Below are positions 6,291 to 15,597 of a stretch of DNA of 22,352 nucleotides, piece after piece; positions within the stretch are counted from its first letter, which is position 1, and each line of letters opens with the position of its first letter. The translations under genes were made by a program, and so were the position numbers. A model generated the notes under the pieces. That model was given only the letters and a program-made list of their open reading frames with translations, did no database searches and had not been told where the DNA came from. The stretch spans positions 1 to 22,352 of the forward strand of contig CAZOEL010000095.1 of assembly GCA_964578835.1 (NCBI GenBank), written 5' to 3'. Source of the DNA: CAZOEL01 sp964578835. Its GTDB lineage: Bacteria; Desulfobacterota; Syntrophobacteria; Syntrophobacterales; Syntrophobacteraceae.

Positions 6291-8633
6291 ATGATCAATA
6301 GAGAACTGGAAGTCACATTCGCAGCGGCTATTAAGGAGGCCAAAGCCAGGCGCCACGAGTTCTTCACCCTGGAGCACATCCTTTACGCCATGCTTCACGA
6401 CGTCACGGGCAAACGCATTCTGTATCACTGTGGCGCCGATCTGGACGACCTGAAGATCAGGCTCGAGAATTTCCTCAAAGAGCAGGTGGAGAGCCTGCCC
6501 GATGGAGCCGATCAGGACCCTATCCAGACCATGAGCGTACAGCGCGTGCTGCAACGGGCCATCATGCATGTGCACGGAGCGGAGAAGAGAGAAGTGGACG
6601 CGGGAGACATCCTGGCGGCCATGTTTTTTGAAGAGAACTCCTATGCCGTCTATTTTTTGAAATCCCAGGGCGTCACACGCCTCGATGTGCTGAGCTACAT
6701 AGCTCACGGCATTTCAAAAATAGGCGAAGATCCTGAAATGGACGAGCCTCCCGGACGGTCGCCTCTTGCGCCGTCTCCGGATTCGCGCAAAGATACGAAG
6801 AAAGCGACGGCTCTCGAATCATTCACGATAAACTTGATTCAAAAAGCGTCCGATGGACTCATAGATCCACTCATCGGTCGCGAGGCGGAGATACTCAGGA
6901 CTTTGCAGATCCTGGGCCGCCGCAACAAGAACAATCCCATATATGTAGGCGATCCGGGCGTGGGCAAGACCGCCATCGCTGAAGGACTCGCCCTCAGGAT
7001 TTTCCTCAAGCAGGTGCCGGAATCGTTTTATGATGTGGAGATTTTCGCGCTCGACATGGGCGCTCTGCTCGCGGGAACCAAATTTCGCGGCGACTTTGAA
7101 GCAAGGCTGAAAGCGGTTATACAGGAGATAAAAAAGAAGCCCGGCGCAATTCTATTCATAGATGAGATTCATACGGTTGTCGGAGCCGGCGCCACCAGCG
7201 GGGGATCGATGGATGCTTCCAACATTCTCAAGCCGGTGCTGGTTACGGGCGGCATGCGCTGTATCGGCTCCACCACCTATGAGGAGTACAAGAACTTTTT
7301 TGAAAAGGACAGGGCTCTGAGCAGAAGGTTTCAGAAGATTGAAGTCCATGAGCCGACTGTGGAGGAGAGTTATCAAATACTTTTGGGCTTGAGGCCTTAT
7401 TACGAAAAGCACCATAGCCTTCGCTATACTGACGCCTCTCTGCGGGCGGCGGCCGAGTTGGCCGCACGGCATATCAACGACCGCTACCTGCCGGACAAGG
7501 CAATAGACGTCATCGACGAAACGGGAGCGAGCTTGCGGCTGAAGAAGGATCGTCGCGTGCGAAGGGTCGTGAGTCCCAAGGACATCGAGCAGGTGGTCGC
7601 CCGCATTGCCAAGATTCCGCCTCGCAGCGTGTCGGCATCCGATCAGTTGCGGCTCCATAACCTCGAAGATGAGCTCAAGGGACAGGTTTTCGGGCAAAAC
7701 AAGGCGATCGAGGCGCTGTGCAAAGCGATCAAACGTTCCAGAGCCGGTCTGCGCATACCCGAAAAGCCGATTGGATCATTCCTGCTCATCGGGCCCACGG
7801 GCGTGGGAAAAACGGAAGTCGCAAAACAGCTGGCTCAGGTTCTCGGCGTGAATTTCCTCCGCTTCGATATGAGCGAGTATATGGAAAAGCATACCGTCGC
7901 CAGACTGATAGGAGCGCCTCCCGGCTACATTGGCTTCGATCAGGGCGGCCTGCTTACCGACGCCATTCGAAAGCAGCCGTACAGCGTTTTGCTCCTGGAT
8001 GAGATCGAGAAGGCGCATCCGGATATTTTTAGTATCTTGCTCCAGGTCATGGATCATGCGACCTTGACGGACAACAACGGAAAGAAAGCGGATTTTCGCA
8101 ATGTTGTCCTGCTCATGACTTCCAATGCCGGCGCAAGAGAGATGAGCAGCTCTTCCATCGGCTTTGGCGGAATAGAAGCCGAAGCCAAGGCCGCCAAGGG
8201 TCTTAAAGCTGTGGAGAATCTGTTCAGCCCCGAATTCCGGAATCGTCTGGATGGAATCGTCTCCTTCAGTGGCCTGACCATCGACATAATGGAGAGAATT
8301 GTCGATAAGTTCATAAAAGAGCTTGAAGGGCAGTTGAGTGAGAAGAAAGTTCGCTTGGATCTCAGCCCCTCCGCCCGTCTGTGGCTTGCCGAAAACGGGT
8401 ACGACCCGACTTTTGGGGCTCGCCCCCTGGCTCGTTTGATCCAGACGGAAATCAAGGACGTTCTGGCGGACGAAATCCTCTTCGGACGTCTCAAGAACGG
8501 CGGTCGTCTGCGGATTGGGAGCTCTGAGGAGCTCGCGGATGCGGATTTCGAGGTGCTGAGAACGGAGAAGCTTGCTTTTGGGTTTGTGGAAGCCAATGAA
8601 GCGGTTCCTGACAAGGAACCGGCCATGGCGTGA
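6291..8633 (+). CDS. clpA: ClpA, ATP-dependent unfoldase of the ClpAP protease
   Basis: A 780-aa Clp/Hsp100 ATPase. The Clp N-domain (about 1-145), where ClpS docks, is followed by two AAA+ modules. D1 has Walker A GDPGVGKT (220-227) and Walker B ILFIDE (287-292). D2 has Walker A GPTGVGKT (501-508) and Walker B LLLDE (567-571). There is no long middle domain as in ClpB or ClpC, which favours ClpA. The ClpP-docking loop appears as IGF (623-625) rather than the IGL of E. coli. A 40-residue low-complexity linker (about 145-175) joins the N-domain to D1. The ATG follows the clpS stop with no gap; its ribosome site (GGAAG) lies inside clpS. ClpP is not in the window. Confidence 0.97.
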   Translation: MINRELEVTFAAAIKEAKARRHEFFTLEHILYAMLHDVTGKRILYHCGADLDDLKIRLENFLKEQVESLPDGADQDPIQTMSVQRVLQRAIMHVHGAEKREVDAGDILAAMFFEENSYAVYFLKSQGVTRLDVLSYIAHGISKIGEDPEMDEPPGRSPLAPSPDSRKDTKKATALESFTINLIQKASDGLIDPLIGREAEILRTLQILGRRNKNNPIYVGDPGVGKTAIAEGLALRIFLKQVPESFYDVEIFALDMGALLAGTKFRGDFEARLKAVIQEIKKKPGAILFIDEIHTVVGAGATSGGSMDASNILKPVLVTGGMRCIGSTTYEEYKNFFEKDRALSRRFQKIEVHEPTVEESYQILLGLRPYYEKHHSLRYTDASLRAAAELAARHINDRYLPDKAIDVIDETGASLRLKKDRRVRRVVSPKDIEQVVARIAKIPPRSVSASDQLRLHNLEDELKGQVFGQNKAIEALCKAIKRSRAGLRIPEKPIGSFLLIGPTGVGKTEVAKQLAQVLGVNFLRFDMSEYMEKHTVARLIGAPPGYIGFDQGGLLTDAIRKQPYSVLLLDEIEKAHPDIFSILLQVMDHATLTDNNGKKADFRNVVLLMTSNAGAREMSSSSIGFGGIEAEAKAAKGLKAVENLFSPEFRNRLDGIVSFSGLTIDIMERIVDKFIKELEGQLSEKKVRLDLSPSARLWLAENGYDPTFGARPLARLIQTEIKDVLADEILFGRLKNGGRLRIGSSEELADADFEVLRTEKLAFGFVEANEAVPDKEPAMA

Positions 8634-8648
8634 GTATAAGAAGCTTAC

Positions 8649-9332
8649 ATGCCGATCTTTCGCCTCACAAAATCGCTTGTTTTTCCTCCTGCCCATTATG
8701 CTGAACCCGATGGCCTGTTGGCCATCGGGGGCGATCTTTCCATTGAGCGCCTCCTGTTAGCCTATCAGCTCGGCATATTCCCCTGGTATTCGCATAATAC
8801 GCCGATATTGTGGTGGTCTCCGGACCCGCGGCTGGTGCTGTTCCCTGGTGAGCTGAAGATCTCTACGAGCCTTCATCGCGTGATCAGGAAGGGCGTTTTT
8901 CAAATCACGGCCGATTGCGCCTTCAGAGCTGTCATGGAGCATTGCGCTTCGACGCCCAGGAAGAGCGGAGAAGGAACATGGATAGTGCCGGAGATGATAG
9001 AAGCCTATTGCGCGCTCCATAAGGCGGGATTCGCCCATTCTGTTGAAAGCTGGCGCGAAGGGAGGCTCGTTGGGGGGCTCTACGGCGTCGCTATAGGACA
9101 GGTCTTCTTTGGCGAATCCATGTTCGCTCTGGAAAGCGACGCTTCGAAAACAGCTTTCGCGCATCTTGTGAGCATGCTTCGGCAGTGGGACTTCGCGCTC
9201 ATAGACTGCCAGGTCACTACGGATCATCTCCAACGCTTCGGGGCTAGAGAAATACCGAGAAAAGATTTTCTCCTTCTCTTGAAAAGGGCTCTGGAGAGCC
9301 ATTCTCCAGGGGGGGCCTGGAGCTTTCGTTAA
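8649..9332 (+). CDS. aat: Leucyl/phenylalanyl-tRNA-protein transferase
   Basis: This 227-aa enzyme transfers Leu or Phe from aminoacyl-tRNA to proteins with N-terminal Lys or Arg, creating a signal read by ClpS. Family motifs are present: EPDGLLAIGGDLS, LGIFPWY (41-47), WWSPDPRLVL (55-64), GGLYGVAIGQVFFGESMF, and the C-terminal LIDCQVTTDHLQRFGAREIPR. Its length is close to the 234 aa of E. coli Aat. It starts 15 nt after the clpA stop with only a weak ribosome site, so it is probably co-translated with clpA. The clpS-clpA-aat order places the tagging enzyme, adaptor and unfoldase in one transcript. Confidence 0.96.
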   Translation: MPIFRLTKSLVFPPAHYAEPDGLLAIGGDLSIERLLLAYQLGIFPWYSHNTPILWWSPDPRLVLFPGELKISTSLHRVIRKGVFQITADCAFRAVMEHCASTPRKSGEGTWIVPEMIEAYCALHKAGFAHSVESWREGRLVGGLYGVAIGQVFFGESMFALESDASKTAFAHLVSMLRQWDFALIDCQVTTDHLQRFGAREIPRKDFLLLLKRALESHSPGGAWSFR

Positions 9333-9350
9333 GATCGATTTTGCGTACGC

Positions 9351-9370
9351 GGAATGGTCGAGGCCATTCC
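9351..9370 (+). promoter_or_regulatory. Hairpin between aat and the GTPase gene
   Basis: GGAATGG (9351-9357) pairs perfectly with CCATTCC (9364-9370) around a 6-nt loop. No T run follows, and the next ribosome site (AAGGGGA) comes 8 nt later. It could be a weak terminator, an mRNA stability element or a leader control hairpin. Confidence 0.4.
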
Positions 9371-9389
9371 ATATTCATAAGGGGAGCGC

Positions 9390-10718
9390 ATGGCTGAAAA
9401 GGTGCTCATAGCTGGGGCGGCGGGCCGTGATTTTCACAATTTCAACATATACTTCAAAGGCAATCCCAGATACCGGGTGATAGGCTTTACGGCAGCCCAG
9501 ATCCCTCGGATCGAAGGGCGCCTCTATCCACCCGAGCTCGCCGGGCAGTTGTACCCTGAAGGTATTCCGATATACCCTGAAAACATGCTGGCGAAGCTCA
9601 TCAAAGAGAATAGAATAGACCTTGTGGCCTTCTCCTATAGCGACGTCTCGCACGTGGAAGTGATGCACCGAGCGTCCATAGCCATGTCGGAAGGGGCGGA
9701 TTTCATACTTCTTGGCGCGACCTATACGATGCTCCAGTCGAATAAGCCGGTTATTGCGGTCTGCGCCGTCAGGACTGGCTGTGGGAAGTCTCAGACGACG
9801 CGGAAAGTGACTGGAATCTTGAAAGACAAGGGCATGAAGGCCGTTGCGGTCAGGCATCCGATGCCTTACGGCGATTTGAGAAAGCAGGTGGTTCAACGTT
9901 TTTCATCCCTTGAGGACATCGATCTTCACGGCTGCACGATCGAAGAGCGTGAAGAGTATGAGCCTTTGCTTTACCAGGGAACCGTCGTTTACGCCGGCAT
10001 CGACTACAGCCTGATATTGGCGCAAGCGGAGGAGGAGGCGGACGTCATCGTCTGGGACGGGGGAAACAACGACACCCCTTTCTATCAGCCCGATATCCAC
10101 ATCGTTCTCTTTGATCCTCACCGCGCGGGCCATGAGCTGCTCTATTATCCCGGGGAAACGAACATGCTCATGGCGGATGTAGCCGTGATCAACAAGGTTG
10201 ATACCGCGCAGCCCGCTGATATAGAAACTGTCAGAAGAAACATCGAGAAATTTGCCCCGAAGGCGGAAGTGGTATACGCCGAATCGCCGCCTCTGGTCGA
10301 GAATCCCGAGCTAATTCGGGGGAAAAGAGTATTGGCGGTTGAAGACGGTCCTACCGTGACGCATGGCGGGATGCCTTTCGGGGCGGCGGTCATTGCGGCG
10401 AGAACCTTCGGCGCTGCCGAGATCGTTGACGCCCGTCGTTACGCTGTCGGGACCATCCGGGAAACTTATCGAAGCTATCCGCACCTGGAATATTCCCTGC
10501 CCGCGATGGGCTACAGCGTTGAACAGAGAAAAGATCTCGAAGCGACGATCAATGCTGCGGAGTGTGATTTGGTGTTAATCGCCACGCCCATGAATCTTTC
10601 CTGCCTTCTCGAGATCGACAAGCCCGTGGTGAGAGTTCGCTACGACTACAAGGATCATAATGATCCGACTCTCGAGCAGATTTTGCTGAAGAAGATGGCT
10701 CAATGGAAGAAGAAGTGA
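9390..10718 (+). CDS. P-loop GTPase of the 'cyclic 2,3-diphosphoglycerate synthetase' family (COG2403)
   Basis: A 442-aa protein with an N-terminal Rossmann-like part (VLIAGAAGRDFHNFN at 5-19), a P-loop (RTGCGKSQT, 128-136), a WDGGNND motif (222-228) and an NKVD guanine-specificity motif (268-271). It belongs to the COG2403 group, often labelled cyclic 2,3-diphosphoglycerate synthetase by distant similarity to the archaeal enzyme. That activity is doubtful for a bacterium, so I treat it as a GTPase of unknown substrate. In several genomes I recall this family lying beside carbamate kinase, as here (arcC follows within 10 nt), which hints at a role in carbamoyl-phosphate or purine breakdown chemistry. 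AAGGGGA precedes the ATG. Confidence 0.85.
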   Translation: MAEKVLIAGAAGRDFHNFNIYFKGNPRYRVIGFTAAQIPRIEGRLYPPELAGQLYPEGIPIYPENMLAKLIKENRIDLVAFSYSDVSHVEVMHRASIAMSEGADFILLGATYTMLQSNKPVIAVCAVRTGCGKSQTTRKVTGILKDKGMKAVAVRHPMPYGDLRKQVVQRFSSLEDIDLHGCTIEEREEYEPLLYQGTVVYAGIDYSLILAQAEEEADVIVWDGGNNDTPFYQPDIHIVLFDPHRAGHELLYYPGETNMLMADVAVINKVDTAQPADIETVRRNIEKFAPKAEVVYAESPPLVENPELIRGKRVLAVEDGPTVTHGGMPFGAAVIAARTFGAAEIVDARRYAVGTIRETYRSYPHLEYSLPAMGYSVEQRKDLEATINAAECDLVLIATPMNLSCLLEIDKPVVRVRYDYKDHNDPTLEQILLKKMAQWKKK

Positions 10719-10727
10719 TCATTGCGA

Positions 10728-11678
10728 ATGGACAGATCGAGGAAGAACAAGAAGCCGATTTTGCTCGTTGCTCTCGGCGGCAACGCGCTTATTCGCAAGG
10801 GGCAGCAGGGAACAATCGAGGAGCAGCTCGAAAATCTCAGGGCTCCGCTGAGGCAAATTGCCAGGCTGTCAACCCGATATAGGATTCTCATTACCCACGG
10901 CAACGGGCCTCAGGTGGGAAACCTCCTGCTGCAGCAGGAGTGTTGCAGCTCCGCGCCCCGTCTTCCACTCGAGATTTTGGTCGCGCAAACCCAGGGTCAG
11001 ATCGGCTATATGATTGAGTCGACCCTCGACAGTGAGCTCATGGATCTCGGGCTCGATCGGGAACAGCGCTTTGTGGCGCTGCTTAGTTACGTCGTTGTGG
11101 ATGAAAGGGACCCGGCTTTCGAAAACCCTTCAAAGCCTATTGGACCTGCCTATTCCAAGGAAGTCGCAGCAGGGCTTCCCTTCAAGACAGTCAAGACTTC
11201 AAAGGGATATCGCCGGGTTGTCGCCTCCCCCGAGCCAGTCACGATTGTAGAGAAGTGCGAAATTCGAGAGCTCCTGGAGCTTGGCTTCATCGTCATTGCC
11301 TGCGGTGGAGGCGGGATTCCCGTGGTGAAAGAAAGCCGGAGCTTTGTCGGCGTTGACGCCGTGATCGACAAAGACCTTGCAAGCGCCGTTCTGGCGTGCG
11401 AGGTGGGGGCCGAGATATTCATCGTCGCCACGGATGTCGAAGGGGCATTCCTCTCGTATGGACAGCCCCAAGAGAGGCTCTTGCGAAAACTAACCCTCTC
11501 CGATGCCGAGAGCTATCTCGGGGCGGGAGAGTTCGATTCAGGCTCCATGGAGCCCAAAGTCCGCGCGGCCTCCCGCTTTGTGAGCAGGGGAGGCGGCAGA
11601 GCGGTGATTACGTCCCTGGAAAGTATCGAACGGGCCGTGGAAGGAGAGGCAGGAACGGAGATCGTTCCGGACCGCTGA
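10728..11678 (+). CDS. arcC: Carbamate kinase
   Basis: This 316-aa enzyme interconverts carbamoyl phosphate plus ADP with carbamate plus ATP. The amino-acid-kinase fold is well marked: LVALGGNALIRKGQQGT, THGNGPQVGNLLLQQE, ACGGGGIPVV, GVDAVIDKDLASAVLA, TDVEGAF and the C-terminal GSMEPKVRAASRFVSRGGGRAVITSL. ATG at 10728 fits the family start; a TTG at 10722, in the same frame, has a better-placed AGAAG ribosome site and would add two residues. It is coupled to the COG2403 gene (stop 10718). No arginine deiminase or carbamoyltransferase gene is in view, so the classical arginine deiminase pathway is not shown. Confidence 0.95.
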   Translation: MDRSRKNKKPILLVALGGNALIRKGQQGTIEEQLENLRAPLRQIARLSTRYRILITHGNGPQVGNLLLQQECCSSAPRLPLEILVAQTQGQIGYMIESTLDSELMDLGLDREQRFVALLSYVVVDERDPAFENPSKPIGPAYSKEVAAGLPFKTVKTSKGYRRVVASPEPVTIVEKCEIRELLELGFIVIACGGGGIPVVKESRSFVGVDAVIDKDLASAVLACEVGAEIFIVATDVEGAFLSYGQPQERLLRKLTLSDAESYLGAGEFDSGSMEPKVRAASRFVSRGGGRAVITSLESIERAVEGEAGTEIVPDR

Positions 11679-13097
11679 TCAATCTTCCTGGTCGTACTTC
11701 TTGAAGGCTTTGGAATCGAGCTTGGAATCCTTCATGAGGCGGTGAAGATATTGTCTCTTCAGGCCCGATTCCCTCGCCGCCTGAGATACATTTCCCGAAT
11801 GCTTGGCGAGAACCTTGTTGATGTATTGTGTTTGAAAATCTTCAATGAGCTTATCCTTGGCTTCCTTGAACGGCATGGAAAAAATCTCTTCGGAAGTAGC
11901 GAGGGCGCTGGACGCATCGACGCATATCTGGTCCTGGGCGCTGATGTCGCTTACCTGCACGGCGTCTCCCATCGCCATTATAATGCCCCTTTCCATGACA
12001 TTCTCGAGCTCCCTGATGTTGCCCGGCCACTCTCTGTGCGTGAGAAGCTCCATCGCCTCCTTTGATATTTTTGTCACGCTCTTCCCATGTATTACGTTGT
12101 ATTTTTGAAGAAAATGATTGGCGAGAAGCCAGATGTCTTCAATCCTCTCTCGAAGAGGAGGCAGATGGATATTGATCACGTTCAATCGATAAAATAGATC
12201 TTCCCGAAATTCTCCTTTCTTGATTCTTTCGGGCAGAATCTGGTTCGTAGCCGCAACGAAGCGTATGTCCACCTTCCGAATAGCGTTTGAGCCGACCGCC
12301 TTGAACTCTCCCTCCTGAATGAGGCGCAAAAGCTTCACTTGCATCGTGAGGCTGAGATCTCCGATCTCGTCAAGAAACAGGCTCCCGTGGTCCGCCTCCT
12401 CAACCAGTCCCTTCTTGTCCCTTACCGCGCCGGTGAAGGCCCCGCGCACGTGCCCAAAGAGCTCGCTTTCGATGATGCTTTCGGGAATGGCGCTGCAGTT
12501 TAGTGGAATAAACGGCTTATCTTTCCTGAGGCTATGGGAATGAATGGCTCTCGCCACGAGCTCTTTCCCCGTACCGCTCTCGCCCGTGATGAGAACCGTC
12601 GCCGAAGTTTTGGCGACCCTGTCGATGTGGCTTTGCAGATTCTGCATCGCGGCGCTTGTGCCGATCAAATTGGGAAAGAGAGATCTGCCCTCGAGCTTCT
12701 CCCGCAGGAAGGTATTCTCTCTGCGCAACTGTCGCCAGCTCAGGGCCTGCTCCACGACATGCAGGATTCTTTCTTTTCGAAAGGGCTTGGTGATATAATC
12801 AAAAGCTCCCTTGCGAGTGGCTTCGATGGCCGAGTCGATTGCTCCATAAGCGGTCATGATGACGACGGCGATGCTTTCATCCTTTTTCTTTACGAGCTCC
12901 AGGATTTGAATGCCGTCTCGGTTTGGCATCTTGAGATCGGTGATCACCACATCGTAGTCGTTCTTCTTCAATAACTCGGTTGTCTCGAGGGGATCATCGG
13001 TTACGGCGACTTCGTGAGGGGTCTTATCCGTTATAATCCTCTGCAAAAGGGAGAGCATATCTTTTTCATCATCGACGATGAGGATTTTTGCCGCCAT
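11679..13097 (-). CDS. NtrC-family sigma-54 activator response regulator
   Basis: A 472-aa regulator with three domains. The receiver (1-120) has acidic residues D9/D10, phosphoacceptor Asp54, Thr82 and Lys104. The AAA+ sigma-54 interaction domain has Walker A GESGTGKE (172-179), the GAFTGA loop that contacts sigma-54 (219-224) and Walker B LFLDEIGD (240-247). A Fis-type helix-turn-helix is at the C-terminus (NVSQAARESGLKRQYLHRLMKD). The cognate kinase is very probably the divergent gene starting near 13330. A likely target is the sigma-54 promoter at 16370. AAGGAG precedes the ATG. A possible promoter is TTGACG (13261-13256) and CAAAAT (13237-13232). Its stop codon abuts that of arcC. Confidence 0.95.
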   Translation of the reverse strand: MAAKILIVDDEKDMLSLLQRIITDKTPHEVAVTDDPLETTELLKKNDYDVVITDLKMPNRDGIQILELVKKKDESIAVVIMTAYGAIDSAIEATRKGAFDYITKPFRKERILHVVEQALSWRQLRRENTFLREKLEGRSLFPNLIGTSAAMQNLQSHIDRVAKTSATVLITGESGTGKELVARAIHSHSLRKDKPFIPLNCSAIPESIIESELFGHVRGAFTGAVRDKKGLVEEADHGSLFLDEIGDLSLTMQVKLLRLIQEGEFKAVGSNAIRKVDIRFVAATNQILPERIKKGEFREDLFYRLNVINIHLPPLRERIEDIWLLANHFLQKYNVIHGKSVTKISKEAMELLTHREWPGNIRELENVMERGIIMAMGDAVQVSDISAQDQICVDASSALATSEEIFSMPFKEAKDKLIEDFQTQYINKVLAKHSGNVSQAARESGLKRQYLHRLMKDSKLDSKAFKKYDQED

Positions 13098-13329
13098 ATG
13101 TGTCTCCTTGGCGATATGGTTGAAAGCAGGCCGGATGCCTGGTGCTGGATTTCGGGCGCCGGATGAGATCTTTCGACCGATTTTGGGATGGTCTTAGCCG
13201 GCGCTGAACATTAACGCTTAGCGTACACGGCATTTTGCCTTCGATCCAATCGCGCCGTCAACTGGAATGTCACCTATTTGTTTCACCTTGTCAATGAACG
13301 GAGAAACAGGCTTGAGGAATTTGAAGACA
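13098..13329. promoter_or_regulatory. Divergent promoter region of the two-component pair
   Basis: This gap separates the activator gene (minus) from the kinase gene (plus). It carries an 11-bp palindrome, ACGCT-T-AGCGT (13214-13224), just downstream of a weak minus-strand promoter candidate, so it could be an operator. No -24/-12 element was found here. Three in-frame ATGs (13267, 13294, 13330) compete as kinase starts, and none has a strong ribosome site. Confidence 0.4.
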
Positions 13330-15597
13330 ATGGAAGTCAGAGAAAGAATCAAACTGCACAAGATATTGAAAACAGTTCTTTTCATTAGCTTCCTCCTGGC
13401 GGCCTCCGCATCTTATCTCGGCTTTTCAACGGCCAAATACATGAAGGAAGTGATAAGGGATCAGTTTAACGAGCAGCAGTTGAGCCTTGCGCGAGTGACA
13501 GCGTCAAGGATTGAAACCAATATCCGAAACGCCATTGCAGACATTGTGCTTCTGAATTCTTTACCCGCCATCCAGTATTGCGACGACGATTCTTATGAGG
13601 TGCTTCTGCTCTCCACCTTTCCCGTGTTGAACAGAGACGACATTATCGAAGTGCGCCGCGTCGACCGGGAGGGAAATACTCTTTTCGTGGCCAATGACCA
13701 GGGGATAGGCATGAGGCATTACGGGCTGGAGCAGCAGGAAGCCGGAGCCTATCTTTCATGGGCTTCCGATATGGGCAACCGCGGGAAGACGATGGGTACG
13801 GGCGTGCGCTCGAAAGAGCCGATTAAAGACAAAAAAATCATGGTTATCGATCTCATGACGCCTACCTACGAGGACGGGATCAACGCCGCTCATCCGAGGC
13901 CTTCGCGCCGATTTGCCGGCTACCTCAAGGTCACTGTCAATATCAGCCGCCTGCTCCAAGAGATCGTCCCTCACATAAGATCCGGCAAAACCGGATACTC
14001 CTGGGTGCTCGATTCTTCCGGAAATTTTCTGCACCATCCGGAGAGCGCTTTTCTCGGGGAAAACGCTTTTGAGATCAGAAGCAACAGAAATCCGGGGATT
14101 TCCTTTGCGAAGATCAATCAAATACAACGTGAAGAAATGCTGCGGGGCAAGGAAGGTACGGGCACATATCTTTCAGGGTGGCACAGGGACGTCGTCGAGT
14201 CCATGGAGAAGCTCATTGCCTACGCGCCCGTGCGCATTGAGGGACCCTATGTGAATTATGTCTGGTCGGTGGCTGTCGTAGCGCCTCTCCACGAGATCGA
14301 AGGAATAATCAATGCGGTTTACAGTCGGCAGATTGTGATCCAAGGCATTTTTGTCTTTCTGATCTTTCTCGGAAGCGTTGTGGTTATCCTTTACGAGTTG
14401 CGCTGGTCGACCATTCTCGAGCATGAAGTGGATGAAAAGACAGAGGATATTCGAAGGTATGCAGCCGAGTTGGAGAGGTCCGAATCGAAATACCGCTCTC
14501 TGGTTGAAAGCGCTGAAGACTTGATCTTCACTCTTGATGGAGATGGCATTATCAAGACCGCCAATCATCACATGTCGAGGATGTTTGGAATCAGCAGCCT
14601 CGAGCTGACAGGGCAGAGCCTGTATCGATTTTTGCCGCGAAAACAGGCGGATGATCAATTGGCGCTCATCCGGGAAGTTCTGAGATACAAGAAAGGACAG
14701 CGAACCGAGACGGTCTTCAGGATTCAGGAAGAGGACTTTTGGTTCAATATTCAATACATACCCGTTCGGGGGGATAGCGGTGAATATGAGCTCATACTGG
14801 GCATCGCCCGGGACATAACGGAGAGAAAAAGTCTCGAGAAGCAGTTGATAAACACGGAGAAGCTGGCTTCTCTCGGCACTCTTGCCGCCGGCGTCGCCCA
14901 CGAAATAAATAATCCTCTGGGAATAATGCTGGGCTTCTGCGACCTCCTGATGGAAAAGATGGAGCCCGGCACTATGGAGTACAATGATCTCAAGACCATT
15001 GAACGACATGGCCTTCACTGCAAGAGCATTGTCGAGCGGTTGCTGAGCTTTGCGCGAATCAATGAGGAAACGGAAGACTATTGCGACGTCAATGCGAATG
15101 TGGAATCGATTCTTTCGGTGGTGAAGCATACGCTCGGCATGAATGACATTCAGCTTTCTTCCTCTCTTGCCGAAGATCTGCCTTTGGTGAAGGGCGATTC
15201 GAGAGGATTGCAGCAAGTGCTGCTCAATTTCGTCAGCAATGCAATCCATGCCATGAATGGTCGCCAAGGTTCTCTCAATGTAACGACCGAAAGAAGCAAG
15301 AAGCCGGGATTTGTAGAAATCGCCATATCCGATACGGGTTGCGGCATAAAGAAGGAGTTCATGCAAAAGATTTTCGACCCCTTTTTCACCACCAAGAAAG
15401 TTGGTGAGGGCACCGGGCTTGGGTTATCTGTAAGCTATGGAATTATTGCGAATTGTGGTGGGAGCATCTTGTGTGAAAGCCAATCGGAGGAAGAGGCGCC
15501 CGGCCGCTGTGGAACTACATTTACCATTGTCATGCAGGCAAAAAAGGAGCTTCCGGAACATTCCACCGAAAGCTTAGAGGCAGTTGAGCCCGGTTGA
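13330..15597 (+). CDS. Membrane sensor histidine kinase (Cache, PAS, HisKA, HATPase)
   Basis: From ATG 13330 this is a 755-aa kinase; starts at 13267 or 13294 would add up to 21 residues. A first membrane helix (about 12-32) and a second (about 334-356) enclose a 290-residue periplasmic Cache-like sensor (GKTGYSWVLDSSGNFLHHP is typical). A short helical linker leads to a PAS domain (about 387-499, ending in GIARDITERK). The HisKA site is AAGVAHEINNPLG with His524. The HATPase region shows N-box NAIHAMNG, DTGCGI, FDPFFTTK and GTGLGLSVSYGII. It is divergent from the NtrC-type regulator, the usual arrangement of a cognate pair. Cache domains sense small molecules such as organic acids; the ligand here is unknown. 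Confidence 0.93.
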   Translation: MEVRERIKLHKILKTVLFISFLLAASASYLGFSTAKYMKEVIRDQFNEQQLSLARVTASRIETNIRNAIADIVLLNSLPAIQYCDDDSYEVLLLSTFPVLNRDDIIEVRRVDREGNTLFVANDQGIGMRHYGLEQQEAGAYLSWASDMGNRGKTMGTGVRSKEPIKDKKIMVIDLMTPTYEDGINAAHPRPSRRFAGYLKVTVNISRLLQEIVPHIRSGKTGYSWVLDSSGNFLHHPESAFLGENAFEIRSNRNPGISFAKINQIQREEMLRGKEGTGTYLSGWHRDVVESMEKLIAYAPVRIEGPYVNYVWSVAVVAPLHEIEGIINAVYSRQIVIQGIFVFLIFLGSVVVILYELRWSTILEHEVDEKTEDIRRYAAELERSESKYRSLVESAEDLIFTLDGDGIIKTANHHMSRMFGISSLELTGQSLYRFLPRKQADDQLALIREVLRYKKGQRTETVFRIQEEDFWFNIQYIPVRGDSGEYELILGIARDITERKSLEKQLINTEKLASLGTLAAGVAHEINNPLGIMLGFCDLLMEKMEPGTMEYNDLKTIERHGLHCKSIVERLLSFARINEETEDYCDVNANVESILSVVKHTLGMNDIQLSSSLAEDLPLVKGDSRGLQQVLLNFVSNAIHAMNGRQGSLNVTTERSKKPGFVEIAISDTGCGIKKEFMQKIFDPFFTTKKVGEGTGLGLSVSYGIIANCGGSILCESQSEEEAPGRCGTTFTIVMQAKKELPEHSTESLEAVEPG

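Noticed and set aside
7776..8696. Minus-strand frame of 306 codons opposite clpA
   Set aside because: It is antisense to the second AAA+ module of ClpA and matches no family.
14173..15366. Long minus-strand frame of 397 codons opposite the histidine kinase
   Set aside because: The plus strand encodes unmistakable HisKA and HATPase motifs; this frame is a by-product of codon bias.
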